Assembly (NCBI GenBank): GCA_023255965.1
Contig: JAGDWE010000052.1
Span: 1 to 10,265, forward strand
Reading direction: 5' to 3'
Length of the DNA: 10,265 nucleotides
From: Desulfurococcales archaeon
Lineage (GTDB): Archaea > Thermoproteota > Thermoprotei_A > Sulfolobales > NBVN01
Shown: one piece after another, positions 6,778 to 10,265 of the stretch
Layout of the letters: each line of letters opens with the position of its first letter
Position numbering within the stretch: position 1 is the first letter of the stretch
Position numbers and translations under genes: made by a program
The notes under the pieces: model-generated
What the model saw: only the letters and a program-made list of their open reading frames with translations
What the model was told of the DNA's origin: nothing
Database searches by the model: none

Positions 6778-7590
6778 GTGATGGGGTTTAAGGGAGTACT
6801 AGATGATTTAACTTCATTAATAGCCTTCTTTACGCCGATCCCGGTGGTTACTAGGGGTGAAGGACCTCGCTTTAGATCGCTTTACTTACTAGCGCTGGTT
6901 GGCGTTATGAGGGGTTTTATGGTGGTTTTATTACTTTACATAGTATTATCGTTAGAGATCTTTAACGGCCTCATCTTTTGTTCATTAGCTATCGCATCCC
7001 ATTTCATAGCTCAGGGCTTCCTACACGTCGATGGATTCATAGACTTCTCCGAGGCAGTGCTTGCTTCTAGGTCAGGTATTAACGCATATAGAGTGCTTAA
7101 GGACGCGTGTAGGGGTTCATACGCTATAGCTGCCTTTACTACGTACGTAATCCTCCTCAACTCGGTGCTTTCAGCATTAATCGAAGTGCTCGGCCTTAGG
7201 CTGATAATGCACGCCCTATTCCTAGCGGAAGTCTGGATATTCGACGTTATAGCGTTAATGGCGTTAGTTAATAAAGCGCCATCCAACGGTATAGGAGCGG
7301 CATTTAAGAACTCACTTACCTTTAGGGACCTAGTACTCATAGTGCTTTCATCGCTATTAATTACGGTGGTGACATGTCATCTATGGAATGCTAAATTAAT
7401 TACTACTCTAATGGGCTTATCCCTTGCATTACTTACCTCCACCTCGTTTACCTCATTAATATCTCGTAAGGTCTTAGGATTCATTAACGGCGACGTACTT
7501 GGATTTGCCTCAGAGATCTTCTACCTCCTATGGCTTGCAACATTGATGGTGATAGCATGTTCCCGGATTGGCTCCTGCCTAGGGATTTAA
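6778..7590 (+). CDS. cobS: CobS: adenosylcobinamide-GDP ribazoletransferase (cobamide-5'-phosphate synthase)
   Basis: CobS is an integral membrane enzyme that joins adenosylcobinamide-GDP with alpha-ribazole phosphate to give adenosylcobamide phosphate. The 270-residue protein has about six or seven hydrophobic segments. Recognisable motifs are FFTPIPV (17-23), the key GFLHVDGFID (80-89), DACRGSYA (109-116), which matches the D-x-x-x-G-S-Y/F-G motif of the family, and GFINGDVLGFASEIFYLLWL (234-253), which matches the C-terminal GDxLGAxxE motif. In the first motif the usual second aspartate (HxDGxxDxxDG) is Glu92. The gene starts with GTG 6778 directly after the cobD stop, or ATG 6781. Its last codons overlap cbiB, whose product acts two steps earlier in the same pathway and is also membrane-bound. 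Confidence 0.87.
   Translation: MMGFKGVLDDLTSLIAFFTPIPVVTRGEGPRFRSLYLLALVGVMRGFMVVLLLYIVLSLEIFNGLIFCSLAIASHFIAQGFLHVDGFIDFSEAVLASRSGINAYRVLKDACRGSYAIAAFTTYVILLNSVLSALIEVLGLRLIMHALFLAEVWIFDVIALMALVNKAPSNGIGAAFKNSLTFRDLVLIVLSSLLITVVTCHLWNAKLITTLMGLSLALLTSTSFTSLISRKVLGFINGDVLGFASEIFYLLWLATLMVIACSRIGSCLGI
7548..7553 (+). promoter_or_regulatory. Ribosome binding site that decides the cbiB start
   Basis: GGTGAT inside the end of cobS lies 3 bases before ATG 7557, similar to the 4-5 bases seen at the asnB-like gene and btuF. Neither ATG 7530 nor ATG 7599, the other in-frame candidates, has a comparable motif. Confidence 0.5.
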
Positions 7591-8549
7591 CTGAGTTCAT
7601 GCTCGTGTTAGTGATGGCTTTAATCGCTGACTACATATACCCCTATCATAGCGGCTTGATGTTGAAGGTCCACCCGGTTCACACATCCTACGTTACTGCC
7701 CTAGCACTATATAGGCGACTTCCTAGGAGTAAGGCCTCGGGGTTCTTGATATGGGCTTCAATTACTGCGCTACATGTAGGTATTTACGGGTCTCTCCTAT
7801 ACGTACTAAGCAACTTCAGGATACTATGGATACTCGCGTCAGCGTACATCCTTAAGGTATCTACGTCGCTAAGACTGCTGGCGATACACGTACTCAATGT
7901 AAGGGAAGGACTTAAAGTTAAGGACCTCGAGTACGCGCGTAAGTACGTCTCAGGCATTGTAAGAAGGGATGTAAGCGGTCTAGGGGAAGGTCATATAGCC
8001 TCAGCTGCCATAGAGTCGCTGTTTGAGAGCCTAGTCGATGGATTCGCTTCACCTATGCTTTACTACGTATTCTTAGGGCCTATTGGCGCGTTATTTCAAA
8101 GGATCGTAAATACCTTAGATAGCGCGTTGGGTTATAGGTCAGAGGAGTTCCTGCAGGTTGGTTGGCTCCCAGCTAAGGCGGATACCCTAATTAACTATAT
8201 ACCCGCTAGATTGACTTCATTACTGATAATCGCTTCATGCCCCTTAGTTGGGTCTTCATTAGTTGCCTCATTAAAGACCTACATCAGGGATAGGGCTTTA
8301 ACATTAAGTCTAAATTCCGGTAACGTAATGGCATCTGCTTCTGGGTGTTTAAGGATTAGGCTGGAGAAAATCGGTGAATACTGCATAGGGCGCGAGTTCA
8401 GGCTACCTAACCACGACGACATAGGTAATGCGATTAAACTATGGATATGCACCATAGCGCTATACCAATCGCTTATGATATGCATATACATCGCTTACTA
8501 CGTAGGCATAATTAACTTTATTAGCTTTACGGGGTTGGACCTGCATTGA
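7557..8549 (+). CDS. cbiB: CbiB: adenosylcobinamide-phosphate synthase
   Basis: CbiB is a membrane protein that uses ATP to join adenosylcobyric acid with aminopropanol phosphate, giving adenosylcobinamide phosphate. Numbered from ATG 7557, the 330-residue protein starts with a hydrophobic segment ending in ADYIYPYH and then HPV (39-41), as in the family. The central signature includes AAIESLFESLVDGFASP (150-166) and NTLDSALGY (185-193), then GWLPAKADTLINYIPARL (202-219). A late segment around NSGNVMASASG (253-263) corresponds to the PNAGWPMAAMAG motif of other CbiB proteins, with Ser-Gly-Asn replacing Ala-Gly-Trp. ATG 7530 would add nine residues and ATG 7599 would remove fourteen. The chosen start overlaps cobS by 34 bases. 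The TGA stop overlaps the TTG start of the next gene. Confidence 0.88.
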   Translation: MFPDWLLPRDLTEFMLVLVMALIADYIYPYHSGLMLKVHPVHTSYVTALALYRRLPRSKASGFLIWASITALHVGIYGSLLYVLSNFRILWILASAYILKVSTSLRLLAIHVLNVREGLKVKDLEYARKYVSGIVRRDVSGLGEGHIASAAIESLFESLVDGFASPMLYYVFLGPIGALFQRIVNTLDSALGYRSEEFLQVGWLPAKADTLINYIPARLTSLLIIASCPLVGSSLVASLKTYIRDRALTLSLNSGNVMASASGCLRIRLEKIGEYCIGREFRLPNHDDIGNAIKLWICTIALYQSLMICIYIAYYVGIINFISFTGLDLH

Positions 8550-9178
8550 CGCGCTACAGGTTTGATCTACTTGATATAAAAGAGATCTTGGTTTCTGAGG
8601 GCGTTGAGCATTGGAGGGTTGAGAAGATAAAGGCGTCGATTATCAATACTAACCTACTACTAAAGCCCATAATAGTTGAGATGCGTAGGAAGTTCGTAAT
8701 AGATGGACATCATAGGCTTAAGGCATTAGCTCTGCTCGGAGCTTCTAAGGCACCCGTCATCCTAGCAGATTATGACTCGGACATCGATGACGTTGGTAGG
8801 TGGATTTATGTCGCCGATCCCGGATGCCTAAGGTGCGACGAATTCGTGCGTCTAGTTAATGAATTAGGTAGCCTAGTAAAGCGCGGAAGCGACGTCTCCA
8901 GAGTCGGGGTTGGTGGTGAAGCCTTTAGCTTAAATGTTGATAGGCTCGATTTCTATATTGCGTTGAAGTACATCGATGCCCCACTGAGTAAGGTACCTCA
9001 AGGACTGTTTAAGGAATCTGCTTATCGATGCTACTTAATACCCCCTAAGCTAACTCCTAACGACCTATACATACTGCTGTCTAGGGGGTTAACTCTACCG
9101 CCAAGATCGACGCTCCATAGAACCTACCTTAAGGAGGCGGTCATTCCATACCCAATAAAGAGACTTGTGAAGCGATGA
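8546..9178 (+). CDS. SerK-like free amino acid kinase (ParB/Srx fold), candidate L-threonine kinase
   Basis: The 210-residue protein has a ParB/Srx-like domain with VIDGHHRLKALALLGA (51-66), the DGHHR motif at 53-57, followed by a C-terminal part with RSTLHRTY (187-194). This arrangement resembles SerK of Thermococcus kodakarensis, an ADP-dependent kinase of free serine, and SbnI of Staphylococcus. Glu18 or Glu21 lies where the catalytic Glu of SerK is expected (alignment from memory). There is no DNA-binding helix-turn-helix region as in true ParB. The start is TTG 8546, overlapping the cbiB stop; its ribosome binding site is weak. A CLRC motif (94-97) lies in the middle. Its place directly after cbiB, in an operon with cobD but without pduX, suggests phosphorylation of L-threonine for CobD. 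That role is inference; the fold and family are well supported. A serine kinase for cysteine synthesis is the alternative. Confidence 0.75.
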   Translation: MTRYRFDLLDIKEILVSEGVEHWRVEKIKASIINTNLLLKPIIVEMRRKFVIDGHHRLKALALLGASKAPVILADYDSDIDDVGRWIYVADPGCLRCDEFVRLVNELGSLVKRGSDVSRVGVGGEAFSLNVDRLDFYIALKYIDAPLSKVPQGLFKESAYRCYLIPPKLTPNDLYILLSRGLTLPPRSTLHRTYLKEAVIPYPIKRLVKR

Positions 9179-9184
9179 TTTATT

Positions 9185-9190
9185 GGTGAT
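9185..9190 (+). promoter_or_regulatory. Ribosome binding site of the asnB-like gene
   Basis: GGTGAT in the 16-base gap after the serK-like gene lies 4 bases before GTG 9195. It fixes the start of the last gene and shows that this gene is meant to be translated as part of the operon. Confidence 0.6.
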
Positions 9191-9194
9191 GTAG

Positions 9195-9968
9195 GTGCGA
9201 ATACCACTTCCATGCAAGTACTACTCCGAATTGATCTTCAGGAAGCTAATTGAGGTCGTTGCTGAGACGCGGTGCGACTGCATAGCATTAAGCGGCGGCA
9301 TCGACTCCTCCACGATATTGTTGGCTGCAGTAAGCGCTGGAGTTAAGCCCAAGGCACTTACCGTTGTGTATGGAGGAGGCCTCCCAAAGGACTTACCCTA
9401 CGTTATATACCTATCTAAGGCACTTAACGTTGACTTAGAAATAATTAAGATGGATACTAATGACGCACTAAGTATGTGGGAGGACATCGTAAGGTGCGTG
9501 GGTATTAATGGAATTAATTCCCATGGTGATGGAGGTTGCATCGAATTTAGGAATGACCTAGTGTTCTACATGGCTATGAAGAGGGCTAAGGAATTAAGAT
9601 GTAGATGCATATATGTGGGGTCAGGCGGTGATGAATTATTCCTCGGATATAACTACTTGCTGCATATGTCGAGCACCGATATAGAAGACGTCATCAATAA
9701 CGTAGTCCACCATGGTAGATTCCCTGAAATCGAAATAGCTAAGTGTCTAGGCGTCAATGCCATCGCACCATACCTAACTAAGGACATCATAAGCCTAGCC
9801 ACCACGATTCCGCTACAATGCTTAAGGTCTGAGAGAATGCTTGGGAAGGAGGTGCTAAGGGATGTGTTAGTGGCGCATAATCTGGGGTTCGTAGCTTTAA
9901 GGATGAAGGAGCCTGCCGAGGAGGGCGCTGGAACTAAAATCATATGCAAGTCCATCTACGATAAATGA
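9195..9968 (+). CDS. Stand-alone asparagine-synthase-like PP-loop ATPase, substrate unknown
   Basis: The 257-residue protein is an ATP pyrophosphatase (PP-loop) of the asparagine synthase C-terminal-domain type. It shows the PP-loop LSGGIDSST (32-40), the second AsnB motif GSGGDELFLGY (142-152), a helical part with APYLTKDIISLATTIP (191-206), and near the end RMKEPAEEGAGT (236-247), which matches the Lys-rich AsnB C-terminal motif. Such enzymes adenylate a carboxylate and then attack it with ammonia or another nucleophile. The N-terminal glutaminase domain of AsnB is absent: the protein starts only 30 residues before the PP-loop, and no glutaminase is in the window. Ten cysteines include two CxC pairs (27/29 and 136/138), each just before a nucleotide-binding loop. 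It is the last gene of the cob operon, so a corrinoid-related amidation or ligation is possible, but the substrate cannot be read from the sequence. Confidence 0.78.
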   Translation: MRIPLPCKYYSELIFRKLIEVVAETRCDCIALSGGIDSSTILLAAVSAGVKPKALTVVYGGGLPKDLPYVIYLSKALNVDLEIIKMDTNDALSMWEDIVRCVGINGINSHGDGGCIEFRNDLVFYMAMKRAKELRCRCIYVGSGGDELFLGYNYLLHMSSTDIEDVINNVVHHGRFPEIEIAKCLGVNAIAPYLTKDIISLATTIPLQCLRSERMLGKEVLRDVLVAHNLGFVALRMKEPAEEGAGTKIICKSIYDK

Positions 9969-9973
9969 TTTAA

Positions 9974-10040
9974 CTTAAGGGGATTATGCACCCCCGTGGA
10001 AATGCCCACCCCCAGTACTGGCTCATTCGATCCCCTTAAG
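9974..10040. repeat. 11-bp perfect inverted repeat after the last gene
   Basis: CTTAAGGGGAT at 9974-9984 is the exact reverse complement of ATCCCCTTAAG at 10030-10040. The 45-base interior contains a direct repeat CACCCCC (9989-9995 and 10007-10013) and a weak inner hairpin GTGG (9996-9999) with CCAC (10006-10009). It begins 6 bases after the operon's last stop codon and could form a 3' end structure protecting or terminating the transcript. Confidence 0.55.
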
Positions 10041-10152
10041 GGCATGCATATATTGAAAGCCTCAGATAGCGTAGCATCTCATCCTCCTACCCCTCACCTG
10101 GCCTGTAGGGTTCGTTCGGTAGCTACTTATGGCGAGCGTTTTGTAGACGTTT

Positions 10153-10207
10153 CCCCTCTCACGGCACTTCTAATTGTTTCTCATTATTTCTAATTCCGTG
10201 AGCGGGG
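10153..10207. repeat. Long stem-loop: 11 of 12 paired bases with a pyrimidine-rich loop
   Basis: CCCCTCTCACGG at 10153-10164 pairs with CCGTGAGCGGGG at 10196-10207 except for one T/C mismatch. The 31-base loop is T/C-rich and contains TTCTAATT twice (10168-10175 and 10188-10195). The loop's T runs resemble archaeal terminators on the + strand; on the - strand the loop would be A/G-rich. Confidence 0.6.
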
Positions 10208-10214
10208 TTAGCCC
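10204..10214 (-). repeat. Right, inverted copy of the 11-base motif
   Basis: GGGGTTAGCCC lies at the 3' arm of the long stem-loop and runs past it. Read on the - strand it equals the first 11 bases of the window. The two copies enclose the whole cob operon. Confidence 0.3.
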
Positions 10215-10216
10215 TT

Positions 10217-10244
10217 GGTGTGGGATCCTAGCCTCGCCCACACC
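10217..10244. repeat. 8-bp perfect inverted repeat
   Basis: GGTGTGGG at 10217-10224 pairs with CCCACACC at 10237-10244 around a 12-base loop. It follows the previous stem-loop by only nine bases, so the two would stack as neighbouring hairpins in an RNA of either strand. Confidence 0.55.
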
Positions 10245-10250
10245 TCATGG

Positions 10251-10263
10251 GGCTCATAGAGCC
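10251..10263. repeat. Short hairpin at the right edge
   Basis: GGCTC at 10251-10255 pairs with GAGCC at 10259-10263 around a 3-base loop, ATA. It is short and alone would be unremarkable, but it continues the row of hairpins up to the window edge. Confidence 0.35.
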
Positions 10264-10265
10264 AA

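Larger units (their letters stand above)
9969..10265. other. Gene-free right flank rich in inverted repeats
   Basis: I see no convincing gene in these 297 bases. A 65-codon + frame at 9996-10193 (GTG start) looks non-coding, and the - strand frames are broken by stops, including close to the right edge. The stretch contains at least four inverted repeats, listed separately, and a pyrimidine-rich segment at 10165-10195 with several short T runs that could serve as an archaeal-type transcription terminator. Base composition is more C/G-run-rich than in the genes. It may be the 3' untranslated region of the operon followed by a structured RNA or mobile-element remnant. Confidence 0.5.

Noticed and set aside
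8546..9178. Chromosome-partitioning ParB
   Set aside because: Only the ParB/Srx core is shared; the helix-turn-helix and dimer domains are absent, the C-terminal part fits SerK, and there is no parA or parS nearby.
9195..9968. Truncated or frameshifted full-length AsnB missing its glutaminase domain
   Set aside because: The gene has its own ribosome binding site and start, and the 16 bases upstream follow directly on another intact gene, so no glutaminase part was lost here.
9996..10193. 65-codon + strand open frame after the operon
   Set aside because: It spans two inverted repeats, has no good ribosome binding site, and its translation is low-complexity Pro/Ser/Thr/His-rich without a recognisable motif.
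9969..10265. CRISPR array, SRP RNA or RNase P RNA
   Set aside because: No regularly spaced repeats, and I could not find the conserved SRP S-domain or RNase P core sequences on either strand, though the region is truncated by the window edge.

Overview
The window reads as a corrinoid (vitamin B12) uptake, salvage and nucleotide-loop-assembly operon from a thermophilic archaeon, most likely a crenarchaeon (Thermoproteota). The archaeal signs are the versions of the enzymes: archaeal-type CobT, CobY instead of CobU, a CbiZ-CobZ fusion (CbiS) and a SerK-like protein. Other signs are frequent GTG and TTG starts, GGTGAT-type ribosome binding sites, heavy AGG/ATA codon use and paired cysteines in cytosolic proteins. 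The exact genus cannot be read from the sequence.

Layout: a 147-base left flank holds the probable promoter. Eleven genes then run on the + strand with almost no gaps: btuF, btuC, btuD, cobT, cbiS, cobY, cobD, cobS, cbiB, a serK-like gene and an asnB-like PP-loop gene. Most junctions overlap, by 4 bases at several and by tens of bases at two. The last 297 bases hold no convincing gene but carry a series of inverted repeats.

How the genes work together: BtuF-BtuC-BtuD imports corrinoids. The CbiZ half of CbiS cleaves adenosylcobinamide to adenosylcobyric acid, which is needed because CobY cannot phosphorylate cobinamide. CobD makes aminopropanol phosphate from threonine phosphate, and CbiB joins it to cobyric acid. 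CobY adds GMP. CobT makes alpha-ribazole phosphate (or an analogue with another base), CobS joins the two halves, and the CobZ half of CbiS removes the phosphate. No corrinoid adenosyltransferase and no PduX-type threonine kinase is present in the window.

The most interesting part is the 3' end of the operon. The ParB/Srx-fold SerK-like protein is a good candidate for the missing free L-threonine kinase that would feed CobD. The stand-alone asparagine-synthase-like PP-loop protein, which lacks a glutaminase domain and has ten cysteines, has no assigned role in the known pathway and may catalyse an undescribed corrinoid-related step.
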